Below are positions 14,116 to 20,829 of a stretch of 23,414 nt of DNA, piece after piece. This DNA comes from Actinomycetales bacterium (lineage in GTDB: Bacteria > Actinomycetota > Actinomycetes > S36-B12): assembly GCA_017849335.1 (NCBI GenBank), contig JAFIHP010000329.1:1-23414 (forward strand), given 5' to 3'. Made by a program: the position numbers and the translations under genes. Positions within the stretch are counted from its first letter, which is position 1, and every line of letters begins with the position of its first letter. The notes under the pieces were generated by a model. The model saw only the letters and a list, made by a program, of their open reading frames with translations. It had not been told where the DNA came from and did not search any database.

Positions 14116-15162
14116 CGGAGACCCTGGAAGCGGGCTGGGAGCCCCCTGGAAGCCACTCCGGCTCCCGCCACGACCCACCCGCCGGCAGTCCCGAGCCTGG
14201 GCAACGGGTGGACGATCCCGCTCACCGCCGTCGACGTCCCCGCACTGCTGGAGTCCATGCGAGCCGACTCCCTCCCCGACCCGGACCCCGACTTCTACGT
14301 CGACTGGAAGGGCGTGCGGACCCGGATCGCGATGCTGCCGTGGGCCCCCGCGGCGCTGGCCGGCCAGGTCACGACGACGCTGCCCATCCCCGACGACGGC
14401 TACCGCAGCGAGGACGTCGAGTACGCGTGCCTGGCCGCTGCCCTCCAGGGAGCGGACACCACGTTCCGGATCGTCGAGGTCGGCGCCGGCTGGGCCCCGT
14501 GGTGCGTGGCCGGGATCGTGCTCGGCCGCCGGCGGGGCCTGCGCGTGCGGGGTGTCGCCGTCGAGGCGGACAAGCTGCGGGCTGGGTGGGCGATGCAGCA
14601 TGCCGCGGACAACGCGGTGACGGCCGAGCTCCTGACCGGCAGCCCCGAGGAGCTCGTGGCCCGGCTCCAGGAAGGCACCGAGGCCGAGCTCACGGTCGTC
14701 CAGGCCGCCGCCTGGCACGAGACCACGACGCTCTCCTTCCCCGACCTCGACGAGGGCGACATGGGCGGTGCCGTGTGGACGCTGCCCGGGACCGACGTGG
14801 ACTACCGGGGCGCGCACCTCACCCACCACGAGGTCCCGGCCGTGTCGCTGCGGGCGCTCCTGGCCGACGACACCCTGACCGACCTGCTCCACGTCGACGT
14901 CCAAGGGGTCGAGTGCGACCTGCTGCTTCCCGCCAGCGACGACATCCAGGCACAGGTCCGGCTGATGGCGATCGGGACGAGCGACCGACTGAGCGAAGGG
15001 CGTCTTCAGCAGCACTTCCTCGCCCGCGGCTGGGGGCTGCGGATCGACGACCCGTGCACCGCTGTGTTCTCGATGACGCATCCGACCCTCGCCGGCTTCA
15101 CGGTCCAGGACGGGACACAACTGTGGGAGAACCCGTTCCTGCGTCCGGACTTTCCCGGCTGA
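14113..15162 (+). CDS. FkbM-type SAM-dependent methyltransferase
   Basis: 349 aa. After a basic, Pro-rich start, residues 118-128 hold a SAM-binding motif I (RIVEVGAGWAP), 148-152 the acidic end of strand 2 (AVEAD), and 255-268 the FkbM hallmark (LTDLLHVDVQGVEC). The order and spacing fit FkbM methyltransferases, which O-methylate sugars or natural-product hydroxyls. No glycosyltransferase or biosynthetic cluster surrounds it, so the acceptor is unknown. The start is GTG at 14113, apparently leaderless. Transcribed away from the ABC-F gene; the next gene lies 78 nt downstream with its own ribosome binding site. Confidence 0.82.
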   Translation: MRRPWKRAGSPLEATPAPATTHPPAVPSLGNGWTIPLTAVDVPALLESMRADSLPDPDPDFYVDWKGVRTRIAMLPWAPAALAGQVTTTLPIPDDGYRSEDVEYACLAAALQGADTTFRIVEVGAGWAPWCVAGIVLGRRRGLRVRGVAVEADKLRAGWAMQHAADNAVTAELLTGSPEELVARLQEGTEAELTVVQAAAWHETTTLSFPDLDEGDMGGAVWTLPGTDVDYRGAHLTHHEVPAVSLRALLADDTLTDLLHVDVQGVECDLLLPASDDIQAQVRLMAIGTSDRLSEGRLQQHFLARGWGLRIDDPCTAVFSMTHPTLAGFTVQDGTQLWENPFLRPDFPG

Positions 15163-15200
15163 CGCGCGCCCGGCTCCCCGGATTCGCCCGTCGCGGCCGT

Positions 15201-15206
15201 TATCGT
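15201..15206 (+). promoter_or_regulatory. Candidate -10 element of the zinc-ribbon gene
   Basis: TATCGT within GTTATCGTCG, 35 nt before the ATG at 15241. It is identical in sequence and similar in position to the element before the Septum_form gene (9990-9995). No -35 is recognised. Confidence 0.3.
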
Positions 15207-15240
15207 CGCGAGCAGGACGACGCATCCACCAGGGGAGCCG

Positions 15241-15957
15241 ATGGACCGGGCCACGTGTCCACGGGGCCATGCCGTGCTGCCCGGGGCGACGCGGTGCACG
15301 GTGTGCGGGATCCACGTCGCCGAGGCCCCGTCCGTCGACGCGGCACCATCGAAGCCCGCCAGGCGACGGCGGACGGCGCTGGCCCTAGCGGGCAGCGCGG
15401 CCGTCGCCGTCGCCTTGGGCATCGGCTGGCTCGTGGGCTGGGGTCCGTCCACGATGCAGGCGGCCCCGGCCGCCGAGTCCCCCGGGGCCTCCGTGACGTC
15501 GGATCCCGCCGTGACCGTCACCGTCCCGCAGCCCGGCACTCTCGCCACGGACACCCCGTCGGCCGCATCCACGGACCGGCCGTCCCCGCTCGCGGTCCGC
15601 GACGCGACGCCGCTCCTGGTCGCCTCCGGGTGCGCGGTGCTGGGTCGCGACATCCGAACGTCGTGCGTGCCGGAGGGAGACCTCGTCACGTTCGACGTGT
15701 GCCTGCCCACCGCGGCCGCGGACCTGGCAGCCCGCACCCGGGCCGACGCGTTCGCACCGTGGAAGGCGCCGGCCACGCGTCCGGTCCGCGGGGGTTCGGC
15801 CGTCTGCTTCCGCGGAGAGGGCTCGGTGCACGTCGTCCTGAAGGTCCGGGACGGCGTTCGCAAGGAGGTGCGGCTGAGCGCCCGCGACGCCGACGGGCCC
15901 GAGCTGGCACGTGTCGACGCGACCGTCACCCGCTCAGACGCTGCTCCAGCCGGCTGA
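15241..15957 (+). CDS. Zinc-ribbon, single-TM protein with Cys-containing extracellular domain
   Basis: 238 aa, start ATG at 15241 with AGGGGAG just upstream. The N-terminus carries C6-P-R-G-H10 and C19-T-V-C22, a probable zinc ribbon on the cytoplasmic side. An Arg-rich stop-transfer (RRRRT, 41-45) leads into one TM helix (46-67). A Pro/Thr/Ser linker (75-118) and a small domain with four cysteines (C131, C142, C154, C189) follow, likely outside the cell with two disulfides. The C-terminal domain is not one I recognise. The last 32 bp overlap the 3' end of the oppositely oriented sigma-factor gene. Architecture resembles actinobacterial zinc-ribbon/membrane proteins of unknown role; no function is proposed. 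Confidence 0.78.
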   Translation: MDRATCPRGHAVLPGATRCTVCGIHVAEAPSVDAAPSKPARRRRTALALAGSAAVAVALGIGWLVGWGPSTMQAAPAAESPGASVTSDPAVTVTVPQPGTLATDTPSAASTDRPSPLAVRDATPLLVASGCAVLGRDIRTSCVPEGDLVTFDVCLPTAAADLAARTRADAFAPWKAPATRPVRGGSAVCFRGEGSVHVVLKVRDGVRKEVRLSARDADGPELARVDATVTRSDAAPAG

Positions 15958-17179
15958 CGGCGGCCTCCGGGAGCCCGGCGGCACGGGCCCGGTCCAGCGC
16001 GACCCTCGCCTCGTCCCGGCGGTCCAGCCGTACCAGCAGCTCGGCCCGCGACGCGTGCCACCACGCGTGCCCCTCCAGCCCGTCGACCGCGTCGACGGCG
16101 GCCAGCCCGGCGACGGGACCGTCGCGCTCGGCGACGGCACCCGCTCGTCCCAGCCGCGCCGCGGGCGACCGGGTGACCGTGAGCAGCACGTCGTACCAGG
16201 CGATGACGGCGTCCCAGTCGGTGTCCACGTAGGACGGGGCCATCGCGTGGCACGCCGCGATCGCGGCCTGCGCCACATACGCATCCGCGCGGCCCGGCGT
16301 CCGACGAAGCGCGTCGGCCACGAGGTCCATCCCGCGGTCGATCGCCGTACGGTCCCACCGGGCGCGGTCCTGGTCGGCCAGGGTCAGCGCGGCACCGTCC
16401 GGTCCGGTCCGTGTCGAGCGGCGCGCGTCCTGCAGGAGCAGGAGCGCGAGCAGTCCGGTCGCCGACGGCTCGTCCGGCATCAGGTCGTGGAGCAGAGCGG
16501 CAAGGCGCAGGGCCTCGTCCACGAGCGCGTCGCGGACGACGGCGTCGCCGCTGCTCGCCGCGTAGCCCTCGGTGTACATCAGGTACACCGTGGCGAGAAC
16601 TCCGCGCAGCCGGCCGGGCAGCTCGGCGTCCGACGGGACGCGGTACGGGATCCGTGCGGTCGCGATCTTCTGCTTGGCCCGTGTCAGCCGCTTGGCGACC
16701 GTGGCCTCCGGAAGCAGGAGGACACGAGCGACCTCGGCCGTCGACAGGCCGCACAGGGTCCGCAGGGAGAGCGCGACCTGCGCGTCCAGGTTCAGCGTCG
16801 GGTGGCAGCACGTGAACACCAGGCGCAGCAGGTCGTCTCGCACGGTCGACTCGTCCGGGATCATCGGCTCGGTCTCCATCGCACGGACCGCCTGTCGCTG
16901 CTTGTCGCCACGAACCGCCTCTCGGCGTACCGCGTCGATCGCGCATCGACGCGCCGCGACCGTGAGCCAGGCTCGCGGCTCGCGCGGAACGCCGTCGCGC
17001 TCCCACGCGGACATCGCCCGGACGACGGCCTCCTGCACGGCGTCCTGCGCACGGTCGACGTCGCCGGTGGTGCGGATCAGCGTCGCCACGATCCGGCCGT
17101 AGTCAGCTCGGACGGCGGCGTCGACTGCTTCGGCCACCGGCGACGCCGACGCGTCGTCCGGCCCTGCTCGTCGGGTCAC
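15926..17179 (-). CDS. ECF42-group RNA polymerase sigma factor with DUF6596/TPR-like extension
   Basis: 417 aa, far longer than a minimal ECF sigma factor. The GTG at 17177-17179 overlaps the TGA of the DGPF gene as GTGA and is preferred over upstream in-frame codons. Sigma region 2 covers about residues 20-90 (DAVQEAVVRAMSAWERDG, AWLTVAARRCAIDAVRRE), region 4 about 115-175 (VFTCCHPTLNLDAQVALSLR, GLSTAEVARVLLLPEATVAKRLTRA). A long helical C-terminus follows (about 185-417, DUF6596 then TPR-like). This is the ECF42 architecture, whose genes are regularly next to DGPF/YCII proteins. No anti-sigma factor gene is present; published work on this group points to the C-terminal extension as the control element. 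Target promoters likely include that of the upstream DGPF gene. Confidence 0.92.
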   Translation of the reverse strand: MTRRAGPDDASASPVAEAVDAAVRADYGRIVATLIRTTGDVDRAQDAVQEAVVRAMSAWERDGVPREPRAWLTVAARRCAIDAVRREAVRGDKQRQAVRAMETEPMIPDESTVRDDLLRLVFTCCHPTLNLDAQVALSLRTLCGLSTAEVARVLLLPEATVAKRLTRAKQKIATARIPYRVPSDAELPGRLRGVLATVYLMYTEGYAASSGDAVVRDALVDEALRLAALLHDLMPDEPSATGLLALLLLQDARRSTRTGPDGAALTLADQDRARWDRTAIDRGMDLVADALRRTPGRADAYVAQAAIAACHAMAPSYVDTDWDAVIAWYDVLLTVTRSPAARLGRAGAVAERDGPVAGLAAVDAVDGLEGHAWWHASRAELLVRLDRRDEARVALDRARAAGLPEAAVSRLEQRLSG

Positions 17180-17514
17180 ATCATCGGGATGACCGGGCGC
17201 ACCTCGACGGCTCCCATCGCGGCACCCGGAATCCGGGCGGCCACGGCGACGGCTTCGTCGAGGTCGGTGCACTCGAACAGGTAGAAGCCGCTCAGGACCT
17301 CCTTGGTCTCGGCGTAGGGACCGTCGCTGGTGACGACCTCTCCATCCGTGACGCGGACCGTCGTCGCTGTCGCGGTCGGGTACAGCGCGGCGCCGCCGCG
17401 GATGATGGACGCGACCGACTCACCGAACGCGGCGTACTTCGCCGTCGTCTCGGCCTGCTCGGGCTGCGACCAGTCCAGGTCGGGGGAGTAGATGATCGCG
17501 GCGTACTGCGGCAT
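17176..17514 (-). CDS. DGPF/YCII-related protein, partner of the ECF42 sigma factor
   Basis: 112 aa, complete. It carries the family signature TSDGPYAETKEVLSGFYLFE (about 63-82), with DGPY in place of DGPF, and a short ferredoxin-like alpha/beta fold (YAAIIYSPD; DEAVAVAARIPGA; EVRPVIPM). ATG at 17512-17514 follows GAGGAG. These proteins are dimeric and small; no enzymatic activity is established, although YCII relatives have been proposed as enzymes. It is first in a two-gene operon with the sigma gene (GTGA overlap). An ECF-like promoter is visible upstream. Confidence 0.92.
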   Translation of the reverse strand: MPQYAAIIYSPDLDWSQPEQAETTAKYAAFGESVASIIRGGAALYPTATATTVRVTDGEVVTSDGPYAETKEVLSGFYLFECTDLDEAVAVAARIPGAAMGAVEVRPVIPMM

Positions 17515-17558
17515 GACGTCTCCTCACGTGCCGGCGCGGGTCGCTGGCTCACCCTAGG

Positions 17559-17585
17559 GACGAACGAGGACCGGCTGGAAGGACA
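17559..17585 (-). promoter_or_regulatory. Candidate ECF-type promoter of the DGPF-sigma operon
   Basis: On the minus strand TGTCCT (17585-17580) is followed after 17 nt by CGTC (17562-17559), the general -35 TGTC / -10 CGTC pattern of ECF42-type and other ECF promoters. It lies 45 nt before the ATG, consistent with autoregulation. The -35 differs from a TGTCGA-type consensus in its last two bases. Confidence 0.4.
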
Positions 17586-17593
17586 TCCCCGGG

Positions 17594-17618
17594 GGTTCAG
17601 GGTTCGACCGGCGGGTAC
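17594..17618 (+). promoter_or_regulatory. Candidate SigB/SigF-type stress promoter of the hemerythrin gene
   Basis: GGTTCA (17594-17599) and GGGTAC (17613-17618), with 14 nt between GTTC and GGGTAC, match the GTTT-N14-16-GGGTA(T/C) pattern of actinobacterial general-stress sigma factors. The start codon is 33 nt downstream. Confidence 0.5.
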
Positions 17619-17650
17619 CTGGGCCTGTCGCCACTATCGAGAGGACCCTC

Positions 17651-18310
17651 ATGAGCGTCGTGACCGACGAAGCGTCCGAGGACATCATCGACGTCATCCA
17701 CGCGCAGCACGGCCGCATCGACGAGCTCTTCGCCGTGCTCGAGGAGGTGCCGCCCGCCGAGCAGCGCGCCGCGTTCGACGACCTCCGGTCCTTCCTCGCG
17801 ATGCACGAGGCGGCGGAGGAGGTCGTCCTGCGCCGGGCGACGCACACCCGCGACGTGTCGTCCGTGCTGGACGCGCGGAACGCCGAGGAGAAGGACGCCG
17901 CGGCGCTCCTGCGCGACCTGGAGAAGGCCGGTGTCGACGATCCCCGGTTCCCGGCGATGCTGCGCGTCCTGCACGGGAACGTCCGGCGGCACGCCGCCAA
18001 CGAGGAGTCGCTCGAGCTGCCGTCTCTCGACCTGGACGCCGAGGAGCGCGTTCGACTCGGCAAGCGCTTCCTGCTCGCGGCACGGATGGCTCCGACGCAT
18101 CCCCACCCCTCCGTCACCGGATCCCCGGCGGCTGTGGCTGCCTTGGGTCCGTTCGCGTCTCTCCTGGACCGGGCGCGGGACGCGATCAGGGAGCTGGTCG
18201 ACGACGGGGACGCCGACGCCGACCTGCCCTACCACGAGAGCGCCGACGGGGCAGAGCAGCAGCCCGCCGTGGACGTCGAGCCCGACGAGGGCGGGCCTGT
18301 CCTCAGCTGA
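17651..18310 (+). CDS. Hemerythrin-like (HHE) domain protein
   Basis: 219 aa, ATG at 17651 with GAGAGGA upstream. An all-helical HHE domain covers about residues 10-125: H17 and H20 (IHAQHGRI), H52-E56 (MHEAAEE), and H108/H114 with E118-E119 (HGNVRRHAANEES), a set of candidate ligands for a non-haem di-iron site. The helix where a further His is often found reads AEEKDAA (78-84), with K81 where I would expect it, so the site may be altered. An Ala/Asp-rich tail (about 150-219) has no recognised domain. Hemerythrin-like proteins in actinobacteria are tied to oxygen, peroxide or nitric oxide responses. The stop is 2 nt from the convergent pucR stop. Confidence 0.88.
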   Translation: MSVVTDEASEDIIDVIHAQHGRIDELFAVLEEVPPAEQRAAFDDLRSFLAMHEAAEEVVLRRATHTRDVSSVLDARNAEEKDAAALLRDLEKAGVDDPRFPAMLRVLHGNVRRHAANEESLELPSLDLDAEERVRLGKRFLLAARMAPTHPHPSVTGSPAAVAALGPFASLLDRARDAIRELVDDGDADADLPYHESADGAEQQPAVDVEPDEGGPVLS

Positions 18311-18312
18311 CG

Positions 18313-19866
18313 TCAGCGTCGGACGCCGCCGTCGGCGACGACGAGCCGACGGGTCTCGAGCGCCAAGGCGAGAGCGAGTCTCGTTCGCGGGTCGTGCAAG
18401 TCGGCGTTCGTGAGTTCGCCGATCTTCCGAAGCCGGTGCTTCAACGTGTTGTAGTGGATGAACAACCGTCGGGCCGCTGCCGCCCCGCTCCCCAGGCCCA
18501 GGTAGGCCTCGAGCGTGTCGCACAGGTCCCCCGACGTCTGCGCGTCATGCCGGATCAGGACGCCGACGTAGTGGTCCACGAAGCGCTCGAGCTCCTCCCG
18601 CGGATTGGCGAGCAGCAGGTGCTCGAGCTGCAGGTCGTCGTACCGGACCGTTGGCCGACCTGTCGCCAGCGCGATCGCGATCGCCTCGCGAGCGGTCGCG
18701 TGGCTGTCCGCGAGGTCACTCGTCGCCACGGCGAGCGCTCCGACCGCGACCACGACGTCGCCGGCGCCGAGTCGCACGAGCGCCTCGCGCCAGATCGCCT
18801 CGTCCGGCCGAGCGGATCGCCGTCGGTGGCGCGGCCGGGCCGGACCGCCCACCGGGACGATCGCGACGACCTCGGTACCGCGGGACCATGCCAGCGAGCC
18901 CGCGGGAAGGCGGTCGCGGGCCGCGGTGGCGATCGCGGTGTCGCTCAGCTCGGTCCGTCCGCGCGCCACGAACACGTGGTGCTGGCCCGACAGGTCCCAG
19001 CCGTAGAGGTGCGAGCGCTGCCGGATCGTCGGCTCGTCGAGATCGACGCCCGTGACGAGCTCCTCCAGGAACAGCGTCCGCAGCTTGCGGTCCAGCTCCA
19101 GGCTCGCGAGCGCCTGCGCGATGTGCATGGCGGCGGCGAAGCAGGACTGCCGGACCAGGCGACGCTGTCCCAGGGTGAGCTCGTCGACGCCGGAGACGAC
19201 GACGCGACCACGCTCGGACCCGCCGACCATCACCGGGAACGTCCAGCCTGCCGGGGCCTCGAGGTCGGGTTCGGCCTCCTCGGGTCGCGTGCTGGCGCCG
19301 ATCACGTACCCGCCCGGGTCGACGATCGTGACGTCCCGACCGAGTGCCGCGGTCAGGGCCCCGGCGATCCCGTCCAGTCCGCCGCCCGACAGCGCCACGC
19401 CGGTCAGCCGTTCACGGATCTGGTCCGCACTCGACGGATCCGCCCCGTAGTCGGCGAGCACCACCGCGAGGACGGCACCGATCACCTCGTTGAACGACGT
19501 GGTGTCCGGCATGACGAGCACCGGCAGGTCGGCGACGTCCGCGGCCTGCGCGAGATCGGGCGGGAGCTGCGCCAGGTACCGCAACGGCTTCACGGCGAGC
19601 GCCGCCAGCCCACGGGCCGCCAGCTCGGGCACCAGCTCGACCAGCCTCTCCGGCCGGTCGTGGACGGGGAACCCCGTCGTCAGGAGGATCTCCCCCGGCT
19701 TGACGAAGGCCTCGATATCGGGGACCTCCATGACGTTCACGCCGGTGACCACGCGCGCGAGCCCCCGCTGTCCGCCGATGACCGCAGCCCCGGCCATCGG
19801 TGCCAGCGTGAGGACCTCCTCGACGGTCACCCCCGCCACGGACGAACTCTTGTCTCTTTCGGACAC
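18313..19866 (-). CDS. pucR: PucR-family transcriptional regulator
   Basis: 517 aa. The N-terminal PucR domain (about 13-140; TVEEVLTLAPMAGAAVIGG, ARVVTGVNVMEVPDIEAFVKPGEILLTTGF) is the presumed ligand-sensing part. A middle GGDEF-related (CdaR-type) region spans about 250-400, and the C-terminal helix-turn-helix (about 447-503; LCDTLEAYLGLGSGAAAARRLFIHYNTLKHRLRKI region) is typical. PucR proteins control purine and ureide catabolism in Gram-positive bacteria. The GTG at 19864-19866 is the first in-frame start but has no ribosome binding site; GTG at 19837-19839 (residue 10) is an alternative. It is divergent from the DUF2877-fdrA-DUF1116 genes with a 68-bp gap, and likely regulates them. Confidence 0.9.
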   Translation of the reverse strand: MSERDKSSSVAGVTVEEVLTLAPMAGAAVIGGQRGLARVVTGVNVMEVPDIEAFVKPGEILLTTGFPVHDRPERLVELVPELAARGLAALAVKPLRYLAQLPPDLAQAADVADLPVLVMPDTTSFNEVIGAVLAVVLADYGADPSSADQIRERLTGVALSGGGLDGIAGALTAALGRDVTIVDPGGYVIGASTRPEEAEPDLEAPAGWTFPVMVGGSERGRVVVSGVDELTLGQRRLVRQSCFAAAMHIAQALASLELDRKLRTLFLEELVTGVDLDEPTIRQRSHLYGWDLSGQHHVFVARGRTELSDTAIATAARDRLPAGSLAWSRGTEVVAIVPVGGPARPRHRRRSARPDEAIWREALVRLGAGDVVVAVGALAVATSDLADSHATAREAIAIALATGRPTVRYDDLQLEHLLLANPREELERFVDHYVGVLIRHDAQTSGDLCDTLEAYLGLGSGAAAARRLFIHYNTLKHRLRKIGELTNADLHDPRTRLALALALETRRLVVADGGVRR

Positions 19867-19896
19867 TGTCGGACCGCAACCGCGTCCGATCCGGAC
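19859..19896. promoter_or_regulatory. Cluster of CGGAC/GTCCG half-sites between pucR and the DUF2877 gene
   Basis: TCGGAC occurs at 19859-19864 and again at 19869-19874, exactly 10 bp apart, and GTCCG-ATC-CGGAC at 19884-19896 is a perfect inverted repeat with a 3-bp centre. They sit at the divergent promoter region, so a PucR operator is possible. GC-rich sequence makes chance matches likely enough to keep this tentative. Confidence 0.35.
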
Positions 19897-19921
19897 GCTG
19901 CGCGCACGTCCCGAGGTGCCC

Positions 19922-19937
19922 TAGTTTCGCCGCTGTG
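19922..19937 (+). promoter_or_regulatory. Candidate promoter for a leaderless DUF2877-fdrA-DUF1116 transcript
   Basis: TAGTTT (19922-19927) fits a TANNNT -10, 7 nt before the GTG at 19935. No ribosome binding site precedes the GTG, consistent with a leaderless mRNA. It lies 25 bp beyond the half-site cluster. Confidence 0.4.
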
Positions 19938-20804
19938 GTACCCGTCCCCGTCGCCGCCCCCGCGTCCGTCCGGGTGGCTGACGACATGGACTGGTCGGTC
20001 GCCCATGACCTCCAGATCGTCCATGTCGGACAGTCTGGCACCGTACTGGCCGGCGCCGGGGCGCACGAGCGCATCCTCGTCCCGCTCACGTTCGCCGATC
20101 GGGGGCTCGTCCCGGGTGGCTTGCACGTCGGCCACGCGCGTGAGGTGGCCGAGCTCCGCGCTGCCCTCGAGGACGCCGCGCACAGGTCGCGGAGGATCGA
20201 CCTCTCCGCCTGGTCGGTCGACGTGACGTCCACGGTCGACCTGCGCCTGCGCGCGTCGGCGATCGCGGCCGACGCCGTGGGAGTGCTCGCGGCCGGCCTC
20301 GCCGCCGTGCGGCCGGTTCCGGGCGCGCCGGTCATGGATCCCGGCCCGCAGCGACGTCTGGCTGATGCCCTGGCCACCGCCGTGGTCTCCGGCAGCGACG
20401 GCAGCCCCGTGCTCGCAGACCTCGTCGGCGCCGGACCCGGGTCGACTCCCGCAGGTGACGACGTTACCGTCGGCGTGCTGGCCGGGTTCGACGTCGCGGA
20501 CCGAGCGGGCCTGCTCGACGCGGTCGGCCGGGACGGACTGACTCGGCTGCGGGAGGCGGTGCTGCCGGCCAGCGTCCGCACGACCTGGGTCGCTCGCCAC
20601 GACCTGCGCGCCGCGGCCGCCGGACGCTTCTGCGAGCGCGTGCACCGCCTCGCCGAGGCCCTCGCGGACCCCGTACGCGCCCGGCACGTGCTCGTCGACG
20701 CCGCCCGGTGGGGGGCGACCTCCGGCCTGGATCTGACGCACGGCCTCCGGGCCGCCGCGCACGCCGCCCGCACGATCTCCCCCGAGCTGACGAGGGCCGC
20801 GTAG
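19935..20804 (+). CDS. DUF2877 protein (YlbF/AllH-like), putative oxamate carbamoyltransferase component
   Basis: 289 aa. The DUF2877 signature is clear: LVGAGPGSTPAGDDVTVG (163-180; family form is LxGxGxGLTPxGDDxLxG) and WGATSGLDLTHGL (259-271). E. coli YlbF (AllH) belongs to this family and is encoded with FdrA and YlbE, which together have been linked to oxamate carbamoyltransferase. The start is GTG at 19935, apparently leaderless. It is first in a three-gene run with fdrA 25 nt downstream. In E. coli the order is fdrA-ylbE-ylbF, so the order differs here. Family certain; enzymatic role inferred from neighbours. Confidence 0.85.
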   Translation: MVPVPVAAPASVRVADDMDWSVAHDLQIVHVGQSGTVLAGAGAHERILVPLTFADRGLVPGGLHVGHAREVAELRAALEDAAHRSRRIDLSAWSVDVTSTVDLRLRASAIAADAVGVLAAGLAAVRPVPGAPVMDPGPQRRLADALATAVVSGSDGSPVLADLVGAGPGSTPAGDDVTVGVLAGFDVADRAGLLDAVGRDGLTRLREAVLPASVRTTWVARHDLRAAAAGRFCERVHRLAEALADPVRARHVLVDAARWGATSGLDLTHGLRAAAHAARTISPELTRAA

Positions 20805-20829
20805 TGGTCCCCACGATCCAGGAGCGCCG

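Noticed and set aside
10140..14620. Very long plus-strand open frames opposite the Septum_form, ndh and ABC-F genes (10140-12191, 12290-14620)
   Set aside because: They lie opposite or out of frame with strongly conserved genes, are rich in Arg/Pro/Gly/Asp, and show no motif.
15006..17006. 666-codon minus-strand frame across the zinc-ribbon and sigma genes
   Set aside because: It covers the end of FkbM, all of the zinc-ribbon gene and part of the sigma gene in a different frame; low-complexity Arg/Gly composition.
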